Shown here piece by piece: positions 1 to 9,434 of a stretch of DNA of 64,000 nucleotides. The stretch's first letter is position 1. Every line of letters starts with the position of its first letter. The DNA lies in contig NZ_JAKZEU010000001.1 of NCBI RefSeq assembly GCF_024359525.1, positions 372,001 to 436,000 on the forward strand, in the 5' to 3' direction. This DNA comes from Paracoccus albicereus (GTDB taxonomy: Bacteria; Pseudomonadota; Alphaproteobacteria; Rhodobacterales; Rhodobacteraceae). The notes beneath the pieces were generated by a model. The model did not search any database and was not told where the DNA came from. It saw nothing but the letters and a program-made list of their open reading frames with translations. The position numbers and the translations under genes were made by a program.

Positions 1-3000
1 TGATCGGACCCTCGATACTGCGCGTCCGGATCAGAGGATTCGCGACCGCTGCGTCGCTGACACCCGAGATGCGAAGATCGGTGTCCGAGAAGTCGCGCGC
101 CGCACGGCCAGCGACCTGTGCGCGTGTCCCACCGGGCCCGGTCGCCGTAAGGTCTAGCACGAAGTTCGGTCCATCTTCACGAACGGTACCAGTCAGTTGT
201 GCCGGCCCCGGAAAGCCCGGCTGCACCAGCGCGAGATCCGACAGGGTCGCGTTCAGATTGATACCTGTCTGCGGCGCCCCGTCGGCGTTGATCGTCACCT
301 GAGGGTTGCGGACGACCAGTCGACTGACCGAAAGCTGTTCCCCGGTCTGCGAGGCTGCGACGTCGAACGTCGTCTGACCGCGCAGCAAGGCGTCTGCCCG
401 CTCGTTGCCGATCGACAGGCCGCCGGCGCTTCCATTTGCGGTGATCTGGCGTGTGCCCCCTTCTTCGACGACACGTCCCTGCGCGTCGATGGACCCCGAA
501 ATGCCGCGCCCGAGAAAGCGCAGATCGCCCGCACGCAAGGTTGCCGACAGGTCCGTCGATCCACCCCCGACACGGCCGGTCGCGGTGGCGTTCAGGTTTG
601 CGTTCGCAATGCGCGTATCTTCGATGGTGAAGACACCACCCTGCTCGGTCCCCTGTAAGCTGAGTTGCGTGGGCCCGGAAAGGGCCGCATCCAGATCGGC
701 CTGCCCCAGCGCCAGATCCTGGCCGGTTCCCTCGATGCTGACCTGGCGAACGCCCGATCCGTCATCGGCATAGGTCGCATCGGCGACGAACGAGCCCCGC
801 CATCCAAGTCCCAACGCGCCAAGGTCCCGCAGGTCAACATTCGCCTGAAGATCGGTCTTGGTCCCGCCGTAGACACCGCTGGCTTCGATGACCGCCTGTT
901 CGTTGTCGATCCGCGCCTCATCGATGGTAAAGATTCCACCGGTTTCCTCGGCCCGCACGCTCAGCCGGGTAGTGCCGGACAGAACCCCGTCGGCCTGGCT
1001 CTGCCCCAGTGCCAAATCGTCCCCCGTTCCGGTCAACTCCAACTGGCGGGTGCCCTCGCCGTCATCACGCACGCGCCCTTGCGCGGCCAGGCTGCCCTGC
1101 CAGCCGCGACCGAACGACGCAAGCGACGCGATGTTCAGGTCGGCGGTCAAGTCCGTTACGCCCTCACCGTAGACGCCCTGCGCCTGCGCGGTGAGCTGCT
1201 GGTTGGTGATGTCCAGATCGCGAATGGTGAAAACGCCGTCGCGTTCTTCGGCCGTCAGCTTCAGGTCGGTGGTACCGGTCAGGGCGCCATCGACGTTTTC
1301 CTGACCAAGCCGCAATTCCTGACCCTGTCCGGTCACGTCCAGAAAGCGCGTGCCGTTCTCTTCCCTTGCCTGAGCCTTGGCCTCGAGTGAGCCTGACCAA
1401 CCGCGCCCAAAGGCTGCGAGGTCGGGTACCGACAGATCCAGATCCGCATCAAGGCGTCCGGGCGCGAAGACGCCCTGACCCTCGGCGCGGATCTGAGGAT
1501 TGCCGAACTGGAACTGTTCGACCTCGTAGCCGCCCTCGGTCTCGCCCGCGATCACCGCAAGGCTGGTCCGGCCCTGAAGGGCGGCGTCAAGCTCGGTGAT
1601 GCCGGTGCGCAGATCCATGGCCTCGCCGCTGACTGTCAGACGGCGTTGTCCGGCGGGTCCGTTCAGGAACGCCTCGGCCTCGACCGAGCCGCCCAGCTCG
1701 GCATCCATGTCTGACAAGGCCGGCATCGAGATCGTCGCGCGGACATCGCTACTGCCCGACGTGATCGTGCCTTCCGCATTCGCAGTCAGCCGCTGTGCGT
1801 TGACCGACAATTCCGTCAGCTCGATCCCCGCTTCGTCACGGCGCGCCACGACCACGATTTCCGAGGCTCCACCAAGCAAGCGGTCGATCTGATCCTGATT
1901 GACCGTGATGTCGCTGCCGGTGACGTTCGCATCGATATCGAAGGCCTTGCTGAGAACTGTGTAATAGCCTTCGACCGAGGCATCCGCGCGTCCGGTGACG
2001 GGACGCCCCGCGAGGGTGGACAGTCGCGACAGATCTTCATAGCGCGCATCGAGATCGGCAGAGACTGTGATCCCAGACCCCAGCCCCGCGACCAGAAGAA
2101 CCCCATCCAGACCGTAATCGCTGCCCTGGAAGGACAGATCGTCAAGCTGCAGCGCATTGCCCGGCGTGAAGTCGAAGCCCGTCGTGCCCTGAACGCTGTC
2201 GCCGATGGCCTGCGCAAGGCCCGCATCGGCGAAGCCCAATCCTTCGGCCCCGAATTCGATCCGGCCGGTGATGTCCTGCAGCGCATTTCCGTCCAGCGCG
2301 ACGGTCCCCTCGCCGTCGAGCCGCAGCGCGCCAATCGTGGTGCCGTCGCGCTCGATCTGTCCGACGCGGCCGCGCAAGGTCCAGCCGGAGCTTTCGGAAG
2401 CGTCGTATTGCAAGGTCAGGCTGCCGTCGTTCACCCGCGTCTCGACCGAGCCGAAGGGCAGGACGACCGGCAGTTCGGTCGCACCCGCATCAGCGCCAAG
2501 CGTCATCAGCAGCACGGCCGACTGCGGCGCGCCTTCGCTGGTCGTCGACAGCGAGCCCGAGAGGTTCAGTGCCTGCGTGTCGATCATCAGGACGGGCAGA
2601 TCCAGACGACCGTCGTCACCGCGCCACCCTTCGGCCAGAAGCTGGGTGCTGGTGCCGAAGAACGTGCGATCCTCGGGCGGCAACAGGCTTGCAACGTCAC
2701 CGCCAAGTTCCAGCCGGAAGGCCGTGCCTGGCGCGTTGTCGGTCTCGTTCGGGGCGGCGCGCGCGCTGGCCCGGCCGGTGACGCGCGGCTGTCCGTCGGT
2801 CGCCAGCGTGATGTCGGCCGCGAAGTCGCTCAGCGGCCCCTCGCCGCTGATCCGCGCATTGACGGCCGGCTTGTCGTAGAGATCGACCAGATTGACCAGC
2901 AATCCGTCCGCCGCTTCGTCCAGCGTCAGGTCCAGCGACAGGACCTTCGTTTCGTTGGAATAACCGGCGTCCAGAACGAACTCGCCGCGTGGACCGTCGA

Positions 3001-3544
3001 GGCGGTTGATGTTGAGATTGGCCGTGCCCTCGCCACCTGCGAGATTCATGTTTCCGGCCAACGACACTGCAGCGGGGATCCCGATCACAGGCTCGCCGAG
3101 CGTGACGCGATCGGCGCGGATCTCGCCAATCTCGATCGACACGGGCAGATCGGGAAGCGCGAACTCGGGCGCTTCGGCCGTCCGCTCTGCTTCACCGGCA
3201 CCGGGCAGGCGCGGCAGGTCGATACTGGCTGCCGACAGTTCCGCAATCTCGATCCGGCGGCGCAGCAGAGCGCTGCGATTCCACTGGATTGCGCCATCGG
3301 TCAAGGTGATCCAGACGCCCTCGTCGTCGGCGATGGTCAACCTCTCGAATGTCGCGCGCGACGAAAGGGCACCACGGAAACCATCCAGCGTGACCTGACG
3401 CCCGGCGCCGGACAGGTTCTCTTCCAGAAGCCGTGTGATGAAACCGCGGTCATCCTCGACCTCTTCGGATATCTCGGCCGCGTCCTGTCCCCACAGGATC
3501 GCCGGGATTAGCACCAGCAGCATCAGGATCAGTAGTTTCCGCAT
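1..3544 (-). CDS. tamB: Translocation and assembly module subunit TamB (partial, C-terminus off window)
   Basis: TamB is a large inner-membrane-anchored protein that spans the periplasm and works with TamA in placing outer-membrane proteins, and probably in lipid transport. The minus frame opens at ATG 3544 and appears open to the left edge, giving about 1,180 residues; the C-terminal DUF490/TamB domain would lie outside. The start reads MRKLLILMLLVLIPAILWG, a hydrophobic anchor, followed by an acidic linker and a long beta-rich repetitive region with many short Leu/Asp/Gly strands. The ATG overlaps the tamA stop by one base (TGATG), so the two are co-translated. Identity rests on this N-terminus, size and tamA linkage. 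Confidence 0.88.
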   Translation of the reverse strand, partial: MRKLLILMLLVLIPAILWGQDAAEISEEVEDDRGFITRLLEENLSGAGRQVTLDGFRGALSSRATFERLTIADDEGVWITLTDGAIQWNRSALLRRRIEIAELSAASIDLPRLPGAGEAERTAEAPEFALPDLPVSIEIGEIRADRVTLGEPVIGIPAAVSLAGNMNLAGGEGTANLNINRLDGPRGEFVLDAGYSNETKVLSLDLTLDEAADGLLVNLVDLYDKPAVNARISGEGPLSDFAADITLATDGQPRVTGRASARAAPNETDNAPGTAFRLELGGDVASLLPPEDRTFFGTSTQLLAEGWRGDDGRLDLPVLMIDTQALNLSGSLSTTSEGAPQSAVLLMTLGADAGATELPVVLPFGSVETRVNDGSLTLQYDASESSGWTLRGRVGQIERDGTTIGALRLDGEGTVALDGNALQDITGRIEFGAEGLGFADAGLAQAIGDSVQGTTGFDFTPGNALQLDDLSFQGSDYGLDGVLLVAGLGSGITVSADLDARYEDLSRLSTLAGRPVTGRADASVEGYYTVLSKAFDIDANVTGSDITVNQDQIDRLLGGASEIVVVARRDEAGIELTELSVNAQRLTANAEGTITSGSSDVRATISMPALSDMDAELGGSVEAEAFLNGPAGQRRLTVSGEAMDLRTGITELDAALQGRTSLAVIAGETEGGYEVEQFQFGNPQIRAEGQGVFAPGRLDADLDLSVPDLAAFGRGWSGSLEAKAQAREENGTRFLDVTGQGQELRLGQENVDGALTGTTDLKLTAEERDGVFTIRDLDITNQQLTAQAQGVYGEGVTDLTADLNIASLASFGRGWQGSLAAQGRVRDDGEGTRQLELTGTGDDLALGQSQADGVLSGTTRLSVRAEETGGIFTIDEARIDNEQAVIEASGVYGGTKTDLQANVDLRDLGALGLGWRGSFVADATYADDGSGVRQVSIEGTGQDLALGQADLDAALSGPTQLSLQGTEQGGVFTIEDTRIANANLNATATGRVGGGSTDLSATLRAGDLRFLGRGISGSIDAQGRVVEEGGTRQITANGSAGGLSIGNERADALLRGQTTFDVAASQTGEQLSVSRLVVRNPQVTINADGAPQTGINLNATLSDLALVQPGFPGPAQLTGTVREDGPNFVLDLTATGPGGTRAQVAGRAARDFSDTDLRISGVSDAAVANPLIRTRSIEGPI

Positions 3545-5412
3545 CAGAACGCCTGCCCCAGCCCCAGATACAATTGAACACCTTCGCCGGTGTCGCCGCC
3601 GACCGGACCCGCGACGTCGAACCGCAACGGTCCGATCGGCGTCGCATAGCGGATGCCGATGCCGGCGCCCGAATGCCAGTCGCTGTCACCGTCAAAGGCG
3701 CTGTCGGTCCAGACCCGCCCATAATCGGCAAAAGCCACCGCCCCGATCCGCTCACGGAACTGCCAGCGGATTTCTGCGGTGGCGTTAGCGACGCTCATCC
3801 CGCCGGTCAGGATCGGCCCGTCCGGACCGATGATCTCCCGCGCCCCGAGCGACTCGAACGGTTGCCCGCGGACCGAGCCGCCGCCGCCCGAGAAGAACAG
3901 GTAATCACGCGGCGTATTTTCGATATCGGCACCAAGCACGCTGCCGACACGCGCACGCCCCGCGAATGTCAGTCGGTCGTCGGCACCAAAGCTGCGATAG
4001 CCGCGCGCCTCGCCCAGGATTTGCGCACCGCTGTCGGTGTCGCCCAGACCGATGAACGGCACCAGATCGCCCGACAGCCAATAGCCGCGTTTCGCGTCCG
4101 TCGGTTCGTCGCGCGCGTCCCAGGTCACGTCCATCGGGAAGGCCACGACCTTGTAGTCGGTCTCGAGCCCGCCGCCGTCATCGACGCGTTGAAACTGATA
4201 CTGGATGGCCGCATCCGCGGTCAGTCGCTCGCTGTGGATGTAGTTCGCGCCGAACGCTGCGGCTACGGTGTCGGAATCGTAGTCGTCGTCTTCCTCGCCC
4301 CGGCGCCGTTCGGCGGTGAGTTCGATATAGGCGGTAATGTCCGGGTGGAACGTCGCGGGCCGTTCAAGACGGGTCGACAGCCGGTAATCCATGCCGCTGT
4401 CCTTGCTGCCGATATCCGACGTCTCTCCCTCGATCCGCAGCCGCTCGCCACCGCCCAGCAGGTTGCGGTGCATCCAGAAGGCCGAAACCTTTGCCCCTTC
4501 GGTGTTCGAGATCTCGAAACCGACGCCGACCCGGCGCGGCTTCTGTTCAACCACCGTCAGGTTCACGTCCATCGAGTTGTCGGGGTTCAGAAGCTCTGCC
4601 TCTTCCAGAGTGATCGCCGAGAAGATGCCTGTACGGCGCAAGCGCCGTCGCACCGTCTCGATCGCCTCGGGGCTGTAGCGGAGCCCGGACGGAAAGCCTG
4701 CAATCTTGCGCAGGCGACGCTCGTTCAGGCGCTGGTTCCCGGTCACGTTCAGCCGCCCGAAGCTGACGGTCGGCCCCGGCGCCAGCGCGACACGGCTGTC
4801 GACCGTGTTCACGTTGTGGTCGGCCACGATCTCCTGCCCGCCGACATCGGCCTTGGCGTGGCCCACGTCGCGCCACCCAGACACCCCTGCCGCCGCCGCA
4901 GACTTGATCACCCCTGTGCCGCCCGGCTCGCCCACCGCGTATTCTTCCGGAATATCCGAGCCCGGGGCGACCGGCGCGATCTCTGCGCGAGAGAAGGTGA
5001 ACTGCGGCCCGGGATCGACGCTGATCACGACCTGGCTCACCAGGTCTGGCGCGTCGAGCGGCGCGATCTGCGATGCCTCTTGCCCGTCAAGCGTGATGGT
5101 GATGACCGCCGAATAGCGTCCGTCGTCAAAAAGCGCGCCGAGGATGCGGGCATAATCCGCACGGGCAGCCGCCAAGACATCCTGACCGGTGGTCCGTCCT
5201 TCATCCAGAGCGGCCCGGATCAGCGAGGTATTGCGGATGCTGCGCTCCAGATCGCCATCATCCCCCGCCACCCGGACGTCCAGCGAGACCGGACCCTCAG
5301 CCTCGCTGCCCCGTCCGAAGAGACCCGAGAAGGGCGAGGATGACTGCGCGTCCACCGTGGCGGGCGACACCATTGCAAATGCCGCGATAAACGCTGCCCA
5401 ACTCGCTCGCAT
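3544..5412 (-). CDS. tamA: Outer-membrane assembly protein TamA (BamA/Omp85 family)
   Basis: TamA is the outer-membrane Omp85 barrel of the translocation and assembly module. I place the start at ATG 5412, because MRASWAAFIAAFAMVSPATVDA there is a clean signal peptide; an upstream in-frame start at 5463 adds 17 non-signal residues. After the signal come POTRA-type repeats (about residues 35-260, with motifs such as LNVTGNQRLNERRL and FSAITLEEAE), then a bacterial surface antigen (D15) barrel to the end. The protein ends in Phe (GLGQAF), as expected for recognition by the BAM complex. It is directly followed by tamB with a one-base overlap. Confidence 0.92.
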   Translation of the reverse strand: MRASWAAFIAAFAMVSPATVDAQSSSPFSGLFGRGSEAEGPVSLDVRVAGDDGDLERSIRNTSLIRAALDEGRTTGQDVLAAARADYARILGALFDDGRYSAVITITLDGQEASQIAPLDAPDLVSQVVISVDPGPQFTFSRAEIAPVAPGSDIPEEYAVGEPGGTGVIKSAAAAGVSGWRDVGHAKADVGGQEIVADHNVNTVDSRVALAPGPTVSFGRLNVTGNQRLNERRLRKIAGFPSGLRYSPEAIETVRRRLRRTGIFSAITLEEAELLNPDNSMDVNLTVVEQKPRRVGVGFEISNTEGAKVSAFWMHRNLLGGGERLRIEGETSDIGSKDSGMDYRLSTRLERPATFHPDITAYIELTAERRRGEEDDDYDSDTVAAAFGANYIHSERLTADAAIQYQFQRVDDGGGLETDYKVVAFPMDVTWDARDEPTDAKRGYWLSGDLVPFIGLGDTDSGAQILGEARGYRSFGADDRLTFAGRARVGSVLGADIENTPRDYLFFSGGGGSVRGQPFESLGAREIIGPDGPILTGGMSVANATAEIRWQFRERIGAVAFADYGRVWTDSAFDGDSDWHSGAGIGIRYATPIGPLRFDVAGPVGGDTGEGVQLYLGLGQAF

Positions 5413-5505
5413 CCTGCCACCCCGATTATCGTTTTGGGCGATCCTCGCAGGAAGCGCGTCCAAAATCCAGCAATTGCGCCCCGAGTGACGAATGTTTCAT
5501 CATGG

Positions 5506-6444
5506 CTATTGCGCGGCAGGCGCAAGCGCGGTCAGGCAACCCTGCAGCGCCGCCATGTCGTCGCGGATCAGGTGGATCGGCGTATTCTGCGGGATGTGGC
5601 GCATGTAATCCTCGGCGAGCATGGCTGCTTCGACCAGCGCGATCCGATCGGCCATGCCGCGCCCGACGCTTCCTGCAAGGAACAGCCCCTCCAGCGGCAT
5701 GAACCGCAACGCCAGTTCTCGCAGCAGCAGTCCGAGGAGTTCGGCGAAAAGATCATAAGTCGCGGCGGCCTCTTGATCCCCCTTCGCCAATGCCTCGGCG
5801 ATGACCTCGCTGCGAACGGGGTCCGTGCCCGTGCGCAGGGCGTGCAGACGCGACAATCCGCGCCCCGCGAAGGTCTCTTCGGTCGAAAAGAAGGCCGCCG
5901 TCGCGGCAGGTCCGATCTCTGTCAGCAGCCGCGCCATGATGTTGGCGGGCAGGTTCGTGTGACCTTCCTCTGCCTCCATCGCCGTGATCGTCCCGCCCGG
6001 CAGCGCGCGAACCGCGCAGACGTTGAAGCCCGTCCCGAGCCCGACGACCAGCGCCTGCCCGTTTCGCGCTCGGTCCGCAGGCGCATCACGAAGGGTAGCC
6101 AGCCCTTCGCCTGTCAGGGTCGGCGTCGCGTAGCCCAGCGCTGTCAGATCATTGATCAGCCGCACCTGATCGGCGTCGGTCATCCGCGCCAAGGCCTCGT
6201 CCGAAAAGCTCCAGTCCCGGTTTGTCAGTTCGGCCCGACCGCCACTGACGGGACCGGCCACGGCGATACAGACCGCTGATATTCGCGGCTGATCCTGTTC
6301 CGAGAGGAAACGGCCGATCACGTCGTCGAAACGGGAATAATCGTCGCCGCGATATCGGGTGATCGTTGCGCGGTCGATCTGCCCGTTTCTGGCCAATGCA
6401 AGCCGCGCATTGGTCCCGCCCACATCGCCCAGCAACATCGCCAT
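5506..6444 (-). CDS. glk: Glucokinase
   Basis: Phosphorylates glucose with ATP to glucose 6-phosphate in the cytoplasm. The 312-residue length and layout match the Glk family (PF02685) rather than ROK kinases: the phosphate-binding motif GDVGGTNARL is at residues 6-15, and LIND at 96-99 holds the expected catalytic Asp99. A Gly-rich segment (VVGLGTGFNVC) near residue 130 and a C-terminal FLAGSVGRGMAD motif complete the fold. It stands alone between tamA and the divergent small secreted protein gene, with no visible linked sugar transporter. Confidence 0.92.
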   Translation of the reverse strand: MAMLLGDVGGTNARLALARNGQIDRATITRYRGDDYSRFDDVIGRFLSEQDQPRISAVCIAVAGPVSGGRAELTNRDWSFSDEALARMTDADQVRLINDLTALGYATPTLTGEGLATLRDAPADRARNGQALVVGLGTGFNVCAVRALPGGTITAMEAEEGHTNLPANIMARLLTEIGPAATAAFFSTEETFAGRGLSRLHALRTGTDPVRSEVIAEALAKGDQEAAATYDLFAELLGLLLRELALRFMPLEGLFLAGSVGRGMADRIALVEAAMLAEDYMRHIPQNTPIHLIRDDMAALQGCLTALAPAAQ

Positions 6445-6592
6445 TGGCGTCCCCCTCAGCCCGCTTGTTCAGGTCCTGTTAATCTTTCTAACGGCACCAT
6501 GCAGGGGCCGTGGTCAAGTCCGATCGGGTCGGAAGGCGGAACCGCGCCGCACCCAAAACGTTTGATCTGCAGCTCAACAAAGGTTCAGTTCG

Positions 6593-7015
6593 ATGTTCAG
6601 CCCTGTCAAATTCAGCGTTCTCGCGGCAGCAATCATTGCCGCAGCCCCCGCCCACGCCGTTCCGCAACCCGACGCGCCGGTTCGCGCTTGGTCCGCCATG
6701 GCGGGACAGCCCGTCCCGGTGCTGCTGAGGCAGGCCCAAGATATGCCGACCTCGGATATGGCGGTCGGCGACCAGCCTTATTGCGCAGCTGACGCAGAGA
6801 TCGAGCAGACCCTGGATCATGATTTCGCCGAAACGCTGATTGACGCGGGTGGACACCAGGGAATGGGAACCGAACTTTGGGGATCAGAGCAGATGGGGAC
6901 GTGGACACTGGTTGCCGCGCGTGACGACGGAGTCAGTTGCATCATTGCGTCGGGAACCGGGTATTCGCCACAGAACGAGGCAGTCGAGTACTACACCGTC
7001 GCAGGCCTCAACTAG
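6593..7015 (+). CDS. Small secreted or periplasmic protein of unknown function
   Basis: A 140-residue protein with a clear signal peptide (MFSPVKFSVLAAAIIAAAPAHA). The mature part has two cysteines (in QPYCAAD and VSCIIASG), which could form a disulfide, and a motif GTWTLVAARDDGVSCIIASG that I recall from uncharacterised Rhodobacteraceae exported proteins; I cannot name a function. The start at 6593 gives the complete signal peptide. Its TAG stop shares three bases with the stop of the convergent glycosyltransferase gene (CTAG at 7012-7015), leaving no room for a terminator between them. Confidence 0.75.
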   Translation: MFSPVKFSVLAAAIIAAAPAHAVPQPDAPVRAWSAMAGQPVPVLLRQAQDMPTSDMAVGDQPYCAADAEIEQTLDHDFAETLIDAGGHQGMGTELWGSEQMGTWTLVAARDDGVSCIIASGTGYSPQNEAVEYYTVAGLN

Positions 7016-8682
7016 ATTTTCTGACGATACGCAGAGACTTTCTCCGCAAGCAGTTTTTCGGTTGCTGCAATCTCAGACTGATACTTGTCGTTGCCGAATT
7101 CTCGCAGCGTGGACGCACTGTCATCTCGATGACGAACCAGGAACGGAAGGGTTGTGACGACCCTAAGCTGACCTGCTTCAAGTCGTCGGTCGATAGTGTT
7201 GGTGAAGGGGTCGGTATCGTTGACGTCCCAGCCTGCCAGCAAGCTCATGGCGCCGCGTCGATAAATGTTGAAGACCATGCTGACGGCACTGTTGAGCGTG
7301 ACAACGGTCATGCCCTCGACATCGGCAACGTCGAGCACTTTAGCGCGTGGTGAAAGGTCGGCGATGAATCCGGAAGCCATGTCCCAATCGTTGCGCTCGG
7401 CAAGGTGGCGACGGAGTGCGTCGAAACGTCGGTCGAAATCGGCAGGAAATTCGACATCGTCTTCGCAAATGATCGCTTTATCGATAGCCTCGGCCTGCAA
7501 CCGATTGAACATCTGACGATAGCTTAGTGCGGCACCACGCCAGCCGGGCGATGCGCGCAACCCCTCCCAAATCCGAAACTGCGAAGCCTGATGCTGCTTC
7601 AGGAACTGTGCCCGGCGCTCGGGCGTTTCGCTGAGCGACAGACAGAGACACGGGGTCGCTTCGAGTTTGCAAGGCCAGTCCGGGTGGCAGTCGTCAAAAG
7701 TGTCTGGGTCGATGATTTCCAAGCCCAGCAAAGCACGGTCAAACCAACCTGAAAAATCGCTTCGGGCTATTGTGGGGGCTGGTCCTGCAGCAAGTGCCTG
7801 CCGTATCCCGGCCAGCAGCGCATCGACATCGCCAGCACGGGCGAAGATCACGCCTGGCACATCCCGGTGGCTATCTTGATCTGCCGCGGTCTCGCTGACA
7901 ACCCAGGCGCCATGCGACCTCGCCTGATGGATGCGCGCTGTTTCCAGCAACGCATCTTCGTAGAAATGCAGGTTCAGAATGACCTGTGCGCGATCAAGGG
8001 CGCGATCGAGATCTTGGCCGAACAGCGCGACCTCGACTCTTAGGTCGGGAAACGCCGTCTTCAATTCTGCGATCAGATGCTTTCGACGCGGAGCGCTCAT
8101 GTCGCCGACAAACAGGACGCCCTGTCGCTCACCTTGGGGCGGCGCGACGTCGGGATCTGGTGACAGCGGTACGTGGAACAGGCGCTGCAGTGGAAGCCCC
8201 GCCTCCCGAAGCCGAACGATGTTGGCTGTCGAATAATCCATGACCGCCCGCGCGCCTTTCAGCAACGCAAGATAGTCAGGTGTCATCCAGCGCCCGCTGA
8301 CATGTTGCTCCAGCTGGAAGGCAATGAAGTCCTGCGGCAGATGCTTGAACATCTGCGGTGTCAGCACAAAGACATGGCCGTAGGTTTCGGCACCGGCGGT
8401 GTCGCCCGAGACTTCGGCCCGCAAGCCATGTCCTTGCAGGATCCGGGCCATCATCCGCGCGATCCATTCGACATGGGGCGTGGTGACGATCAGGCAGGCC
8501 GAGGGGTCGCCGCGGCTGGCCCGTGGCAAGGGTGTCAAGGCCCGAAGTCGCTTTGTTAGGCCGACAGGACCTTCATGTCGCAGGATGCGCAGTGCCTTCG
8601 CGGCACTCGCGCCAAAGCCACGCGCGCGGGCCGCCTGACGGAAGGCGCGAAGGCCCGAGGTGATAGAATGACGAAAGGACAT
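7012..8682 (-). CDS. Two-domain glycosyltransferase (GT-B-like N-terminus, GT25-like C-terminus)
   Basis: About 556 residues from ATG 8682 (MSFRHSITSGL); the frame stays open upstream to 8838, but that extension is low-complexity and Arg/Pro-rich. The N-terminal half resembles GT-B, CgeB-like glycosyltransferases (VLFVGDMSAPRR, then VILNLHFYEDALLETARIHQ). The C-terminal part resembles LPS glycosyltransferase family 25: it opens with CLCLSLSETPERRAQF and carries the acidic motif AIICEDDVEF. No signal peptide or membrane span is seen, so it probably acts in the cytoplasm or at the inner face on cell-surface glycan. Donor and acceptor cannot be told from sequence. There are no linked polysaccharide genes. 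Confidence 0.72.
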   Translation of the reverse strand: MSFRHSITSGLRAFRQAARARGFGASAAKALRILRHEGPVGLTKRLRALTPLPRASRGDPSACLIVTTPHVEWIARMMARILQGHGLRAEVSGDTAGAETYGHVFVLTPQMFKHLPQDFIAFQLEQHVSGRWMTPDYLALLKGARAVMDYSTANIVRLREAGLPLQRLFHVPLSPDPDVAPPQGERQGVLFVGDMSAPRRKHLIAELKTAFPDLRVEVALFGQDLDRALDRAQVILNLHFYEDALLETARIHQARSHGAWVVSETAADQDSHRDVPGVIFARAGDVDALLAGIRQALAAGPAPTIARSDFSGWFDRALLGLEIIDPDTFDDCHPDWPCKLEATPCLCLSLSETPERRAQFLKQHQASQFRIWEGLRASPGWRGAALSYRQMFNRLQAEAIDKAIICEDDVEFPADFDRRFDALRRHLAERNDWDMASGFIADLSPRAKVLDVADVEGMTVVTLNSAVSMVFNIYRRGAMSLLAGWDVNDTDPFTNTIDRRLEAGQLRVVTTLPFLVRHRDDSASTLREFGNDKYQSEIAATEKLLAEKVSAYRQKI

Positions 8683-8728
8683 GGCCGCATCTAGGTGGCA
8701 AGAAGCCGGGATGGCAACCACGCGCCGC

Positions 8729-9424
8729 TCAGTCGGTCGCGGGCATGTCCCACGGACGCAGTTCCGCCTCCATCCAGGTGCCGTGGGCGGCGTTCGGGAA
8801 GACGATCCAGTCCTGTCCGAAACGCGCCTTGTGGGCATCCGCGCGCGCGTGCTGCTCTTCCAGCGTCGCGTCGGCGAAATCGGCGTGGAAATCGTGCAGC
8901 GTATCGCCCAACAGCAGGATGATCCGGTGGTCGCGCTCGATCATCGCGCGACGATGCGCTTTCGGATAGCCGAACAGGTGTACACGATCCTCACTGGCCT
9001 GCGGCAGTCCAAGCGCCGCGAGCGTCGCCAGCGTCGCGTGTTTGTTTTCACCAAACCGGTCCGAGACGTAGAAGACGCCCACGCCCAGAGAATCCGCGAG
9101 CCACAGGAAGTCGTAGGCGCCCGGGATCAGCCCCGGTTCGCCATGCAATTCCCACGCGCCCCATGTATCCAGGTTGCCCGGAAGATCGCCCACGGTGGCA
9201 GCAAGTGCCATCACGGCGGAATTGTCGAACACCGTCTCGTCAATGTCGGTGACGATCGCCAAGCCCTCGCCCGTTCCGCCATTCGCCGCGACCGCTTCGT
9301 GCAGGCGCAGCGTCGCCAGCGCATAGCACTGCATCTGCAGCGCGCGAACTTCGGCCGAAAGCTGCTGGTAGCGGACCGCGACGACGTGTTCGCTCAGCGG
9401 CGACTTACGGGCATCATCGGGCAT
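8729..9424 (-). CDS. HAD-superfamily phosphatase (class B acid phosphatase / lipoprotein e(P4)-like)
   Basis: A 231-residue HAD phosphatase. The nucleophile motif is VTDIDETVFDN (Asp-x-Asp-x-Thr), and later conserved acidic and basic HAD motifs appear (FYVSDRFGENK, LLLGDTLHDFHADF). The overall pattern matches the e(P4)/class B acid phosphatase family, which dephosphorylates nucleotides such as NMN or 5'-nucleotides. Unlike typical e(P4) proteins, no signal peptide or lipobox is seen at the chosen start (MPDDARKSPL), so it looks cytoplasmic. ATG 9424 is preceded by GAGGAG, which lies on the stop of the upstream MFS gene, so the two are likely one operon. Confidence 0.75.
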   Translation of the reverse strand: MPDDARKSPLSEHVVAVRYQQLSAEVRALQMQCYALATLRLHEAVAANGGTGEGLAIVTDIDETVFDNSAVMALAATVGDLPGNLDTWGAWELHGEPGLIPGAYDFLWLADSLGVGVFYVSDRFGENKHATLATLAALGLPQASEDRVHLFGYPKAHRRAMIERDHRIILLLGDTLHDFHADFADATLEEQHARADAHKARFGQDWIVFPNAAHGTWMEAELRPWDMPATD

Positions 9425-9434
9425 CGGGTTCTCC

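Noticed and set aside
665-3511. Several plus-strand frames at the left edge
   Set aside because: They are shadows of tamB, which is supported by its anchor sequence, its size and the overlap with tamA.
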